Part shown: positions 24,825-34,725 of the stretch, one piece after another
Position numbering within the stretch: the first letter of the stretch is position 1
Layout of the letters: each line of letters opens with the position of its first letter
NCBI RefSeq assembly: GCF_015319165.1
Contig: NZ_JADIVZ010000009.1
Location: 62,001 to 126,000 of the forward strand
Direction: 5' to 3'
From: Nocardioides acrostichi
GTDB taxonomy: Bacteria; Actinomycetota; Actinomycetes; Propionibacteriales; Nocardioidaceae
Length of the DNA: 64,000 bases
Position numbers and translations under genes: made by a program
Notes under the pieces: model-generated
What the model was told of the DNA's origin: nothing
Databases searched by the model: none
The model's input: only the letters and a program-made list of their open reading frames with translations

Positions 24825-25283
24825 ATGTCCACCGTCCCCTTCGTCGTCGAGAGCCGCGGCGCCGGTGTCGCCCAAGACGTCACCGTCGGCGGCGAGCACG
24901 CCCACCGCTTCGCCGCCGACACCTACCCCGCCTTCGGCGGTGCCGACGCCGCACCGAGCCCGCTGGCCTACACGCTCGGTGCCCTCACCTCCTGCAACCA
25001 GATCAGCGCCCAGCTGGTCGCCAAGGATCTCGGCATCCGGCTCGGCGACTTCACCTTCCGCGCCCAGGGCGACCTCGACCCATCGGTCTTCGTCACCGGC
25101 GCCGAGGGCAACGCGAACTTCGACACCGTCGAGGTCACCGCCCAGGTCGAGACCGACGCCGAAGGCGAGGCGTTCGACCACTTCGTCGCCGAGCTCGAGC
25201 GACGCTGCCCCGTCACCCAGCTGTTCCGCCGCAGCGGCATCGCCTACTCCTCGCGCTGGGAGGCGCGCCCGCTGCCGGCCTGA
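24825..25283 (+). CDS. OsmC family protein
   Basis: Small thiol protein of 152 residues. Both conserved cysteines are present, in TSCNQISAQL (about residue 60) and ERRCPVTQL (about residue 128), as in the peroxide-reducing OsmC/Ohr fold. AGGAAGG precedes the ATG at 24825; an in-frame ATG at 24798 is less well placed. As last gene of the flavin-oxygenase operon it could detoxify peroxide leaked by uncoupled flavin chemistry. That link is inference. Confidence 0.9.
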   Translation: MSTVPFVVESRGAGVAQDVTVGGEHAHRFAADTYPAFGGADAAPSPLAYTLGALTSCNQISAQLVAKDLGIRLGDFTFRAQGDLDPSVFVTGAEGNANFDTVEVTAQVETDAEGEAFDHFVAELERRCPVTQLFRRSGIAYSSRWEARPLPA

Positions 25284-25290
25284 GCGCAGC

Positions 25291-26328
25291 TCAGCTCACG
25301 AAGCGACCGTCGTTGGTGCGCGGAGCGTCCTCGTTGATGGCGCGGACGGCGTCAGAGAGACGGGAGGCGTCGATCGGCCGGCGGTGGTCGAGATGAACGC
25401 CGGCGATCATGCAGCGCACCGAGCCCCCCGCCAGCTCGATGGTCGGGATGTCGACGGAGACGATCTCGGCGGACCGCTCGATCAGCTCGACCTGCTCGGG
25501 CGTCAGGCTGCGCCGCGCTCGCGCGGACATCGCCAAGACCAGATGTCGCGGGTCGACCGCCCGTTGCTCCTCGGTGCGGGGTCGGTGCAGCTCGACGGCG
25601 TTCCCCGCGAACTCGCGCACCTGGGTCTCGGTGAGCTCGATGACCGTGCGCCCGTTGACCGTGAGCCGCTCGCGTACCTGCTCGCGCCGGATCGGGTCGG
25701 GGATCATGTCGAGGGCGAAGAGCGCCACGTCGGTGCCGATGCAGGCCATCACGTTGGTGTGGTAGACCGGCACGCCGGTGGAGTCGACGGCGTCGAAGGC
25801 CATCGGCTCGTAGTTGAAGTCGGTGCAGAACCGCTCCAGCACATGGCTGTCGGCTCGGTGGCTGCGCGCCATGTAGGCCACCCTCGAGACGTTGTCGAGC
25901 ACCATCGCACCGGTGCCCTCGAGGAAGATGCCGTCGGCCTCGAGACCGGAGTAGTCGACGATCGTCTGCACCCGGAAGGTCGACTTCAGCATCTCCAGCA
26001 CGTCGGCGCGACGCTCGTGACGCCGGTTCGAGGCGTACATCGGGAACACCGCGACACTGCCGCCGGCGTGGGTGGAGATCCAGTTGTTCGGGAAGACGCT
26101 GTCGGGACGCGTGTGGTCGGCGTCGGAGAACACGTGGACGCCGATGCCCTGCGCGCGCAGGGCCTCGGCGACGGCGTCCATCTCGGCGAGTGCGCGCGCC
26201 GAGACCTCCTGCGGCGACTCGCCGTCGGCCATCGAGGTCTGGAAGGCGTTGTCGGCCGCGGTGGCGGGGTTCGGGAGGAACCTCTCGGCGCGGACGAGGA
26301 TGACGGAGGTAGGGGCCTGGGCACTCAC
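25291..26328 (-). CDS. ctlX: CtlX-type citrulline/arginine deiminase-related hydrolase
   Basis: Amidinotransferase-fold hydrolase of 345 residues. The signatures of the citrulline-utilisation (CtlX) and dimethylargininase-like group are visible: PDSVFPNNWISTH, FLEGTGAMVLDN, VYHTNVMACIGTD and ELAGGSVRCMIAG with the catalytic cysteine near the C-terminus. It hydrolyses a guanidino or ureido group. The GTG at 26328 has no Shine-Dalgarno but a TAGCCT box 6 nt upstream. It is convergent with the OsmC gene, only 7 bp apart. Confidence 0.88.
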   Translation of the reverse strand: MSAQAPTSVILVRAERFLPNPATAADNAFQTSMADGESPQEVSARALAEMDAVAEALRAQGIGVHVFSDADHTRPDSVFPNNWISTHAGGSVAVFPMYASNRRHERRADVLEMLKSTFRVQTIVDYSGLEADGIFLEGTGAMVLDNVSRVAYMARSHRADSHVLERFCTDFNYEPMAFDAVDSTGVPVYHTNVMACIGTDVALFALDMIPDPIRREQVRERLTVNGRTVIELTETQVREFAGNAVELHRPRTEEQRAVDPRHLVLAMSARARRSLTPEQVELIERSAEIVSVDIPTIELAGGSVRCMIAGVHLDHRRPIDASRLSDAVRAINEDAPRTNDGRFVS

Positions 26329-26334
26329 GCAGGG

Positions 26335-26340
26335 AGGCTA
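26335..26340 (-). promoter_or_regulatory. -10 box of ctlX (leaderless)
   Basis: TAGCCT read on the minus strand ends 6 nt before the GTG start, explaining the lack of a ribosome binding site. Confidence 0.5.
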
Positions 26341-26440
26341 ATGCCGCGGGCGTGGACGGGCGAAAGTACGGCGCCTGCGTGTTCCGACCGGGCTCATCGT
26401 CGACCGGAGGGGTGATCGGTCGTCTGCTTGGCTGGCCGCC

Positions 26441-26788
26441 ATGTCGTACCGACAACTGTGGTCAGAGGCTCCCCTTCTGATCAAGGTCTTGGTGCCCGTC
26501 GTGCTGGCCGCCTGGGTGGTGCTCGCGCTGTCGCTCGTCCTGGCGCCCAGCCCCTGGCTCATGGTGTGGTTCCCGGCCACCCTGGCCCTCTACGGGCTGA
26601 CGATGGCTCTGGATCTCCAGGGGAGCGCCCGCGCCATGTCCGCCGCGCTGAAGCGAGCCCGCCCGATGGGCGTGGACTACTCGGGATCGTTCATCTCCAG
26701 CGTGTGGTACGCGCGCGTCGTCGGGGCCGGCGTGGCCGCCGTGGCCGTGGTGATGGCCGTGATGATGTTCGTCGACCCGCCCGGCTGA
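26441..26788 (+). CDS. small membrane protein of unknown function
   Basis: Protein of 115 residues with three predicted helices: residues about 13-34, 38-57 and 90-109, separated by a basic loop (MSAALKRARPMGVDY). I do not recognise a family. The ATG lies in a region without a clear Shine-Dalgarno. It is followed 13 bp later by the strong hairpin at 26802. Confidence 0.65.
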   Translation: MSYRQLWSEAPLLIKVLVPVVLAAWVVLALSLVLAPSPWLMVWFPATLALYGLTMALDLQGSARAMSAALKRARPMGVDYSGSFISSVWYARVVGAGVAAVAVVMAVMMFVDPPG

Positions 26789-26801
26789 GCCACCCAACAC
26801 G

Positions 26802-26833
26802 AAACCCCTCGCCGAGCCTTCGGCGAGGGGTTT
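26802..26833. terminator. bidirectional intrinsic terminator
   Basis: AAACCCCTCGCCGA (26802-26815) pairs perfectly with 26820-26833 over a 4-nt loop GCCT. The ends give a run of three A on one side and three T on the other (TTTCTCTTCT follows). It serves the small membrane protein gene on the plus strand and tRNA-Leu on the minus strand, whose 3' end is 8 nt away. Confidence 0.9.
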
Positions 26834-26841
26834 CTCTTCTG

Positions 26842-26927
26842 TGTCCGAGGGGGGACTTGAACCCCCATGCCCTAGTACGGGCACTAGCACCTCAAGCTAG
26901 CGCGTCTGCCAATTCCGCCACCCGGAC
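26842..26927 (-). tRNA. tRNA-Leu(GAG)
   Basis: The reverse complement folds as a class II tRNA of 86 nt. The acceptor stem GTCCGGG/CTCGGAC has one G-T pair. The D-arm is TGGCGGAATTGGCAGAC, the anticodon loop CTTGAGGT gives anticodon GAG, and the T-arm contains GGTTCAAGTCC. The long variable arm is a leucine/serine feature. The 3' CCA is not encoded. It reads CTC and CTT codons. Confidence 0.96.
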
Positions 26928-27021
26928 GAGTGCGTGGGAACACTAGCAAAGCAGCGCCCGGTTGGCTGAATCGGCCCGACGGTGGGTGGGGGCCGGGCGA
27001 GGGGTTTGCCATGCTGGACCC

Positions 27022-28353
27022 ATGGCAGCCGACGACACCACGCCCCAGACCGGCTACGACCCGGCCACCGAGGTGGTCGACCTGTGCCGCGAGCTGATCC
27101 GCATCGACACCTCCAACTACGGCGAGGACGACGGCCCGGGCGAGCGCAAGGCGGCCGAGTACGTCGCCGGACTGCTCGACGAGGTCGGGCTGGAGCCCGA
27201 GCTGTTCGAGGACTCCCCCGGGCGCACCAACGTGATCGCGCACTGGGGCGGCACCGAGGGCGAGCCGCTGCTCCTGCACGGCCACCTCGATGTCGTGCCC
27301 GCGGCGGCCGAGGACTGGCAGATGGATCCGTTCTCGGGCGAGGTGCAAGACGGCTACGTGTGGGGCCGCGGAGCGGTCGACATGAAGGACTTCGACGCCA
27401 TGCTGCTCAGCGTCGTGCGTGCTCGCGCCCGGGCGGGGGTCGTGCCGAAGCGGCCACTCGTGCTCTGCTTCACCGCCGACGAGGAGGCCGGCGGTCACCA
27501 CGGCGCCGAGCAGCTGGTGCAACACCATGCCGAGCATCTCGAGCACTGCACCGCCGCCATCGGCGAGGTCGGCGGCTTCTCGACCACCGTGCGCGGCCAG
27601 CGCGTCTACCTCATCGAGGCCGCCGAGAAGGGCATGGCCTGGATGCGCCTCACCGCCCGCGGGCGCGCCGGGCACGGCTCGATGATCAACGACGACAACG
27701 CGATCAGCCGACTCTCCGCTGCCGTCGCCCGCATCGGCGCCTACCAGTGGCCGGTGCGCCTGACGCCCACGATGGAGGTGCTGCTGGCCACCGTCGGCGA
27801 CCTCGCCGGCGTCGAGGCCACGCCCGAGAACGCACCGGCGCTGATCGAGGAGTTCGGCGGTGCGGCCCGCATGCTGGGGGCCGTCATCTCCAACACCACC
27901 AACCCGACGATGCTCGGCGGCGGCTACAAGGTGAACGTCATCCCGACCGAGGCCACCGCGCACGTCGACGGGCGATTCCTCCCGGGCTTCGAGGACGAGT
28001 TCTTCACCACCCTCGCCGAGCTCACCGGCGAGGGCGTCGACATCGACTTCGTCTCCCACCAGCAGCCGTGGGAGACCCCGTACGACGCCGAGGACGGCGG
28101 CCTGGTGACCGCCATGAACCGCTCGCTGCTCGCCGAGGATCCGGACGCCGTCGTGGCGCCGTACCTGATGAGCGGCGGCACCGACGCCAAGCACTTCCGC
28201 AAGCTCGGCATGGCCTCCTACGGCTTCGCGCCGCTGCGCCTGCCCGCCGACCTCGACTTCACCGCGCTGTTCCACGGGGTCGACGAGCGGGTGCCCGTGG
28301 ACGCTCTCGAGTTCGGGGCCCGCGTCTTCGACCGGTTCCTCGACGAGGTCTGA
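27022..28353 (+). CDS. M20-family metallopeptidase
   Basis: Zinc hydrolase of 443 residues that cuts dipeptides or N-acyl amino acids. The five metal ligands are visible: LLHGHLDVVP, RGAVDMKDF, ADEEAGGHHG, AIGEVGGFS and GGTDAKHF. The first glutamate of DEEAGG is the catalytic base. The lid domain contains ARGRAGHGSMIND. Length is normal. It starts at ATG 27022, 95 bp from the divergent tRNA gene. A short open frame overlaps its stop codon. Confidence 0.93.
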   Translation: MAADDTTPQTGYDPATEVVDLCRELIRIDTSNYGEDDGPGERKAAEYVAGLLDEVGLEPELFEDSPGRTNVIAHWGGTEGEPLLLHGHLDVVPAAAEDWQMDPFSGEVQDGYVWGRGAVDMKDFDAMLLSVVRARARAGVVPKRPLVLCFTADEEAGGHHGAEQLVQHHAEHLEHCTAAIGEVGGFSTTVRGQRVYLIEAAEKGMAWMRLTARGRAGHGSMINDDNAISRLSAAVARIGAYQWPVRLTPTMEVLLATVGDLAGVEATPENAPALIEEFGGAARMLGAVISNTTNPTMLGGGYKVNVIPTEATAHVDGRFLPGFEDEFFTTLAELTGEGVDIDFVSHQQPWETPYDAEDGGLVTAMNRSLLAEDPDAVVAPYLMSGGTDAKHFRKLGMASYGFAPLRLPADLDFTALFHGVDERVPVDALEFGARVFDRFLDEV

Positions 28354-28406
28354 ACAGCCTTCTCACCCGCCAGATCGTCGAGGGCGACGACGAGAAGGAT
28401 CCCGCC

Positions 28407-28490
28407 GTGCTCGCCGACATGCCCGCCGACATGCCCGTCGCCATGCACACCGACCGCGACCGCGTGCGCGTGCAGATCTCCCAGGACTGA
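28407..28490 (+). CDS. possible microprotein after the M20 gene
   Basis: An open frame continues from 28350 to 28490. With GTG at 28407 it would encode 27 residues; with a CTG start overlapping the M20 stop it would encode 46. The sequence includes a duplicated ADMP motif and ends RVRVQISQD. No Shine-Dalgarno or recognisable family supports it. It could equally be a gene remnant or noncoding. Confidence 0.25.
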   Translation: MLADMPADMPVAMHTDRDRVRVQISQD

Positions 28491-28527
28491 TCGCTCCCGC
28501 GGCGCGAGGGTCGGCGAGAATGGGGCG

Positions 28528-29322
28528 GTGATGATCAGGCCGGCCGAGCTCGCGGCCATCAAGGAGGGCACCATCGACCTGGCGTTCCGGCGGTGGGACC
28601 GCCCGCGCGTCAAGGTCGGCACCCGGCTGCGCACCTCGGTGGGGGTCGTCGAGGTCACCTTGGTCGAGCAGGTGGCACCCTCGACACTCCGGGCGGACGA
28701 CGCCCGACGGGCCGGCGCGTCGAGCCTGGCCGATTTGCGCGACAACCTGGCCGCCCGGGCCGACCGTCCGGTCTTCAAGGTCGGCCTCCGCTTCGGCGGA
28801 GCCGACCCGCGTGAGGCCCTGCGCGAGACCGTGCCCGACGCCGCCGAGATCGAGAGCATCCTGACGGGACTCGACCGGCTCGATCGGGCGGCGTCCGCGC
28901 CGTGGACACGGACCACCCTGCGCATCATCGACGCGAACCCCGGTCGCCGGGCCCCCGAGCTCGCCGCCGAGCTCGGGCGCGACACCCAGCCGTTCAAGAC
29001 CGACGTGCGCAAGCTCAAGGAGCGCGGGCTCACCGAGTCCCTCGCCATCGGCTACCGGCTCTCGCCGCGCGGCGAGGCCGTCGTCGATCACGGTGGCCCG
29101 CGCCGCGAGCGGGCGCCGCGGCCCGCAGGCCACCCGCTCCCCCGCACCATCGGAGCGCCCGCCACCCGGGCGTTGCGCGCCGAGGGCATCGAGACCCTCG
29201 AGGCCCTCGACGGGTGGACGAACGCCCGTCTGGCCGCCCTGCACGGCGTCGGCCCCATCGCGCTCGAGCGGCTCACGACCGCGCGTGCCCAGGCCGGCCT
29301 GCCGCCCCTCGAGGATGCCTGA
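28528..29322 (+). CDS. ASCH-like / helix-hairpin-helix protein
   Basis: Soluble protein of 264 residues. Residues 1-90 resemble an ASCH/PUA-like domain (MIRPAELAAIKEGTIDLAFRR and a beta-rich part). A central winged-helix-like segment follows (APELAAELGRDTQPFKTDVR and LKERGLTESL). The C-terminal 50 residues are a helix-hairpin-helix repeat (LAALHGVGPIALERL). Together they suggest RNA or DNA binding, function unknown. GTG 28528 and ATG 28531 are adjacent; GAGAAT 6 nt before the GTG suggests a leaderless mRNA. Its stop overlaps the next start (TGATG). Confidence 0.65.
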   Translation: MMIRPAELAAIKEGTIDLAFRRWDRPRVKVGTRLRTSVGVVEVTLVEQVAPSTLRADDARRAGASSLADLRDNLAARADRPVFKVGLRFGGADPREALRETVPDAAEIESILTGLDRLDRAASAPWTRTTLRIIDANPGRRAPELAAELGRDTQPFKTDVRKLKERGLTESLAIGYRLSPRGEAVVDHGGPRRERAPRPAGHPLPRTIGAPATRALRAEGIETLEALDGWTNARLAALHGVGPIALERLTTARAQAGLPPLEDA

Positions 29323-30002
29323 TGGCTGCCCAGCGTCGGACCCACCCGCGCCCCGAGTCGCGAGCGGCGCCCCGCGCGGCACCCCGGGTCGAGCCCCGCG
29401 CGGACCCGTTCGCGGACCTGCCGGACGGGGCGTTCCGACTCGGGTTCGTCACCGGTGCGACGCCGGACAAGTGGGCCGACGCCTACCGGCGCCGCACCCG
29501 GCGCGAGCTGGAGCTGGTGCCGGTCGCCGAGGACGACCAGGAGTCCGGCGTCCGCGACGGGTCGCTCGACATGGCCTTGATGCGGCTGCCGATCGACCGC
29601 ACCGGCCTGCACTGCATCCCGCTGTACGAGGAGCGGCCGGTCGTCGTGACGAGCACCGAGCACGTCGTCACCGCGGTCGACGAGGTGAGCACCGCCGAGC
29701 TCGCCGACGAGCAGTTGGTGCTGCCCGAGCGCTCCGGGTGGCGCCCCGACGTCGACCAGCTCGCCTGGCCGCCGATGAGCGAGCACGACGCGATCCTGAC
29801 CGCGGCGACCGGCGTCGGCGTCGCGATCGTGCCCATGGCCGTCGCGAGGCTCTTCGGTTCTCGCGACGTCGCCTACCGCCCGGTCACCGACCTGCCCGGC
29901 ACCACCGTGGGGCTCTGCTGGCTGATCGACAACGACGACCCCCGCGTGCAGGTGTTCATCGGCGTCGTGCGCGGCCGCAGCCGGAACTCCTCCCGCGACT
30001 GA
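29322..30002 (+). CDS. LysR-type substrate-binding domain protein without HTH
   Basis: Protein of 226 residues. After a 35-residue Arg/Ala/Pro-rich tail it contains only a LysR effector domain: FRLGFVTGATPDKW, then SLDMALMRLPID, then HDAILTAATGVGVAIVPMAVA. There is no helix-turn-helix, and none is encoded upstream in frame. It is coupled to the ASCH/HhH gene by TGATG, so that protein may supply nucleic-acid contact. A free effector domain may act as a binding protein or a sensor partner. Confidence 0.75.
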   Translation: MAAQRRTHPRPESRAAPRAAPRVEPRADPFADLPDGAFRLGFVTGATPDKWADAYRRRTRRELELVPVAEDDQESGVRDGSLDMALMRLPIDRTGLHCIPLYEERPVVVTSTEHVVTAVDEVSTAELADEQLVLPERSGWRPDVDQLAWPPMSEHDAILTAATGVGVAIVPMAVARLFGSRDVAYRPVTDLPGTTVGLCWLIDNDDPRVQVFIGVVRGRSRNSSRD

Positions 30003-30014
30003 CACCAGCCGCAC

Positions 30015-30060
30015 GGTGGTTGAGCCGTGAGGAGCGCCAGCGACGAGCGCGTCGAAACCC
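30015..30060 (+). repeat. REP-like element, forward copy
   Basis: About 46 bp bounded by GGTGGTTGAG and GTCGAAACCC. The ends are the reverse complements of the ends of the elements at 30098 and 30173. It is intergenic, right after the LysR-domain gene. Confidence 0.7.
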
Positions 30061-30080
30061 GGCGACCCGTCGGGGGACGT

Positions 30081-30267
30081 CCCCGGCCTGGCTGCAGGGG
30101 TTTCGACACGCCTGCGCCTCCGGCATCCGGCGGCTCAACCACCGGGCGGCGACATCCCCGGCCTGGCTGCAGGGGTTTCGACACGCCTGCGCCTCCGGCA
30201 TCCGGCGGCTCAACCACCGGGCGACGACATCCTCCGGCATCCGGCGGCTCAACCACCGGGCGGCGGA
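30081..30267. repeat. 75-bp direct repeats carrying inverted REP-like elements
   Basis: Two copies (30081-30155 and 30156-30230) of a 75-bp unit and a partial third (from 30231). Each full copy contains a REP-like element in inverse orientation (30098-30143 and 30173-30218), with GGGTTTCGAC at one end and CTCAACCACC at the other. The third keeps only the CTCAACCACC end. The whole block fills the 266-bp gap between convergent genes; nothing else is visible there. Confidence 0.85.
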
Positions 30268-30268
30268 C

Positions 30269-32102
<1,834 letters not shown>

Positions 32103-32106
<4 letters not shown>

Positions 32107-33452
32107 GACCCGGTCGCCTCCAAGCCGATGCGACCCGAGCGGAACGCCTCGACGAACAGGCCGTGGTCGGAACGCACCTGATCGGCGTAGCGCAGGCCGA
32201 AGTCGACCAGCCAGGAGACGAGCTCCTCGCGCTTCTCCCCCACCGAGCCGCGCACGGCCTCCTCGACCTGGAAGTCGACGAGATCCTGCTCGCTGTCGGA
32301 GTCCGAGGCGCAGTGCACCTTGGCGGTGGCTCGCCCCAGCAGCGTGACGACTCGGCGGATCTGATCCGGCTCCACGAGGTCGTCCCACTCCAGGTCGACC
32401 TCGTAGGGCGAGACCTCCGCGATCATGTAGCCGACGCCGTCGATGTCGGTCCACCCGAGCAACGGGTCGGTGTGCACCTGCAGCGAGCGCTGGCTCACGA
32501 CCGTGCGATGGCCCTCGTTGTCGAAGTACTTCTCGACCGCCGAAGTGTCGACGAACCTGCTGACGGCCGGCACGTTGGCCTGCTTCATCGACAACAGCAC
32601 GTCGTTGTCGAGCGCCTGGCTGTGCCCCTCGATCAGCAGGTTGTAGGCCGGCAGCCCCGCGCTGCCGATGCCGAAGCCGGACTTGCCCACGACGTCGCGC
32701 AGCTCGTAGAAGAGCGCGTTGCGGCGCTTCTCCTGCGGAATCGACTCCTGGTAGCGGCGGTAGGCCTCCACCACGCGGCTCTGCTCCTCCACGCCGAGGC
32801 GCCGCACGGAGGAGTCCTCGATGAACACGCGGTCGCCGTCTTGCCGGGTCGTGTTCGCATCCAGCAGGTCGGTGCGGCGGTTCATCCGCGCCGAGGCCAG
32901 CACCGCGTGGATCGGGCCGTCGGTGTTGTCGAGCAGCAGCGCGAAATCCTCCGCCGCCCCCGACGCGTAGGCGTCGACCTGGTCGAGGTAGGCGCCCACG
33001 TAGTCGGCGATGAGCGCCTCGACGTCGTCCTTGGGCAGCGCCTTCTGCCACCCCACGAGCGCGAGCGAGGCCGCGAACCGCTGGAGATCCCACGTCCAGC
33101 GCCCGATGTAGGCCTCGTCGAAGTCGTTGACGTCGAACACGAGCCGGCCGTCGCTGTTGAGGTAGGTGCCGAAGTTCTCGACGTGCAGATCCCCGTGGAT
33201 CCAGATGCGACCCGAGCGGCCGTCGTCCCACGAGGAGCCGGTGTCACGCGCGGCTCCGCTGGTGACGTCGTTGTAGAACAGACATGCCGTCCCGCGGTAG
33301 AAGGCGTGCGGGTCGGCGGCCATCTTGCGGTACTTGCCTCGGAACCCGGCCGGGTCGCCGCGCATGAGCTCGCCGAAGGCGTCGTCGAGCACCTGCACGA
33401 TGGTCCTCAGCCGCTTCTCGTCGGCCTTGCTGATGGTGTCTCCCTCTCCCAT
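32103..33452 (-). CDS. DUF2252 family protein, kinase-like
   Basis: Protein of 449 residues. The segment WIHGDLHVENFGTYL followed by LVFDVNDFDEAYIG resembles the catalytic HGDLHxxN and metal-binding D motifs of aminoglycoside/choline-kinase folds. I therefore expect a kinase-like enzyme; this is inference because DUF2252 has no settled function. The N-terminus contains the family's FYRGTACLFYNDV. The ATG at 33452 follows GTGAGGG; the frame continues upstream but would enter noncoding-looking sequence. First in a DUF2252-ankyrin pair. Confidence 0.85.
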
Positions 33453-33499
33453 GCCCTCACCCTGCCCCTGGGGCCGAGGCGCCAGCCCACCCCACCGGG

Positions 33500-34618
33500 T
33501 CAGATCCAGCGCTCCTCGACGCGGCCGAGGCGCCAGACCGCGAGCGCGACGGCCCACACCAGCACGAACAGCCCGACGAGGGCGTAGCCGGCGTCGGCGA
33601 GCGGGATACCGGCGATCGCCGCCAACGGTCCGTGTCGGATCGAGAGCCGGTCGACGAGCACCGAGTCGAGCTCGATGGTGCCGATGACGAGGGCGACGAG
33701 GACGGAGAGTGAGGTGATGGTGAGGTTGTAGAAGATCTTGCGCACCGGCCGGGCGAAGGCCCACCCGTAGGCGACGTTCATGAAGACGCCGTCGGTGGTG
33801 TCCATGAGGCACATGCCGGCCGCGAAGAGGATCGGCAGCACCAGGATCGCCCAGAACGGCAGACCGGAGGTCGCCGCGCCCCCCGCCACCACGAGGAGCC
33901 CGACCTCGGTCGCGGTGTCGAAGCCGAGCCCGAAGAGCACCCCGACCGGGTAGATGTGCCAGGCGCGGGTCACCGAGCGGGTCAGCCCGCCCAGAACCCG
34001 GTTCAGCAGCCCGCGGGAGTCCAGCCGGCGCTCCAGCTCGGCCTCGTCGAAGCGCCCCTGCCGCAGGTCGCGGAACACCGCCACGATGCCGATCAGCGCC
34101 ACCAGGTTCACCATGCCGAGGATCCAGAGGAACAGCCCGGAGACCGAGGGTCCGACGATGCTGGTCAGCGTGTGCAGCCGCGAGTCGTCGTCGGCGAGCT
34201 GGCCAGACAGCGAGCGGACGCCGAGGCCGAGCAGCACACAGAGCGCGAACACGATGGTGGAGTGGCCCAGGGAGAACCAGAAGCCCACCGACAAGGGCCG
34301 CTCACCGCGCCATCCTCGCTCGGAGGCCGACCGCTCGCGCCGGGCGAGCAGCGTCCGCGTCGTGTTGTCGACGGCCGCGATGTGGTCGGCGTCGAAGGCG
34401 TGCCGCAGGCCGAAGGTGTAGGCCAGCAGCCCCACGCCCACGGTGTAGGTCGGGTGGGCGCCGCCGATCTGGTAGCCGTGAGGAGCCACGAGGATGACGA
34501 GCACACCGAAGCCGATCAGGTGCAGCGCGACGATCAGGGCGTACATGCCGAACAGGCTGCGGCGCTCCCTCGGCGCCAGGTGGCCCCACGCTGCGGTCAG
34601 TCGTGACGCCTTCGCCAT
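33500..34618 (-). CDS. nickel/cobalt transporter, NiCoT (HoxN/NixA) family
   Basis: High-affinity Ni2+/Co2+ permease of the inner membrane, 372 residues and eight helices. The signature RHAFDADHIAAVDN is in helix 2; LGHSTIVFAL, LGFDTATEVGLL and MCLMDTTDGVFM are the further NiCoT motifs. It serves nickel enzymes such as urease, hydrogenase or Ni-SOD, none of which is encoded in this window. A Nur-type operator lies 28-50 bp upstream, so nickel repression is likely. NiCoT members differ in Ni versus Co preference, and sequence does not settle it. Confidence 0.94.
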   Translation of the reverse strand: MAKASRLTAAWGHLAPRERRSLFGMYALIVALHLIGFGVLVILVAPHGYQIGGAHPTYTVGVGLLAYTFGLRHAFDADHIAAVDNTTRTLLARRERSASERGWRGERPLSVGFWFSLGHSTIVFALCVLLGLGVRSLSGQLADDDSRLHTLTSIVGPSVSGLFLWILGMVNLVALIGIVAVFRDLRQGRFDEAELERRLDSRGLLNRVLGGLTRSVTRAWHIYPVGVLFGLGFDTATEVGLLVVAGGAATSGLPFWAILVLPILFAAGMCLMDTTDGVFMNVAYGWAFARPVRKIFYNLTITSLSVLVALVIGTIELDSVLVDRLSIRHGPLAAIAGIPLADAGYALVGLFVLVWAVALAVWRLGRVEERWI

Positions 34619-34645
34619 GCTTCACCCTTCGCCGCAGATGGTTGG

Positions 34646-34668
34646 TTGTTGCAACCATCATGCAACAA
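34646..34668. promoter_or_regulatory. Nur-type (nickel) operator
   Basis: TTGTTGCA and TGCAACAA form a perfect 8-bp inverted repeat with a 7-bp spacer. Read differently it is TTGCAA-N5-ATGCAA, one mismatch from the ttGCaa-N5-ttGCaa box known for the Streptomyces nickel regulator Nur. It is placed at the expected promoter of the NiCoT gene. Confidence 0.7.
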
Positions 34669-34725
34669 GGGTGGGCACGGGTGACCAGCCGGGATGAGGA
34701 CTCCCCCGGTCGACGCCTCAGCCGG

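Noticed and set aside
25280..25294. Hairpin CTGAGC-GCA-GCTCAG between the OsmC and ctlX genes
   Set aside because: Six-bp stem with a 3-nt loop and no U-run, overlapping a stop codon; too weak to call a terminator.
30081..30267. CRISPR array
   Set aside because: The 75-bp units are adjacent with no unique spacers, and no cas gene is present.
34619..34725. Cobalamin riboswitch before the nickel/cobalt permease
   Set aside because: The gap is 107 bp and lacks the B12-box; the inverted repeat fits a protein operator better.
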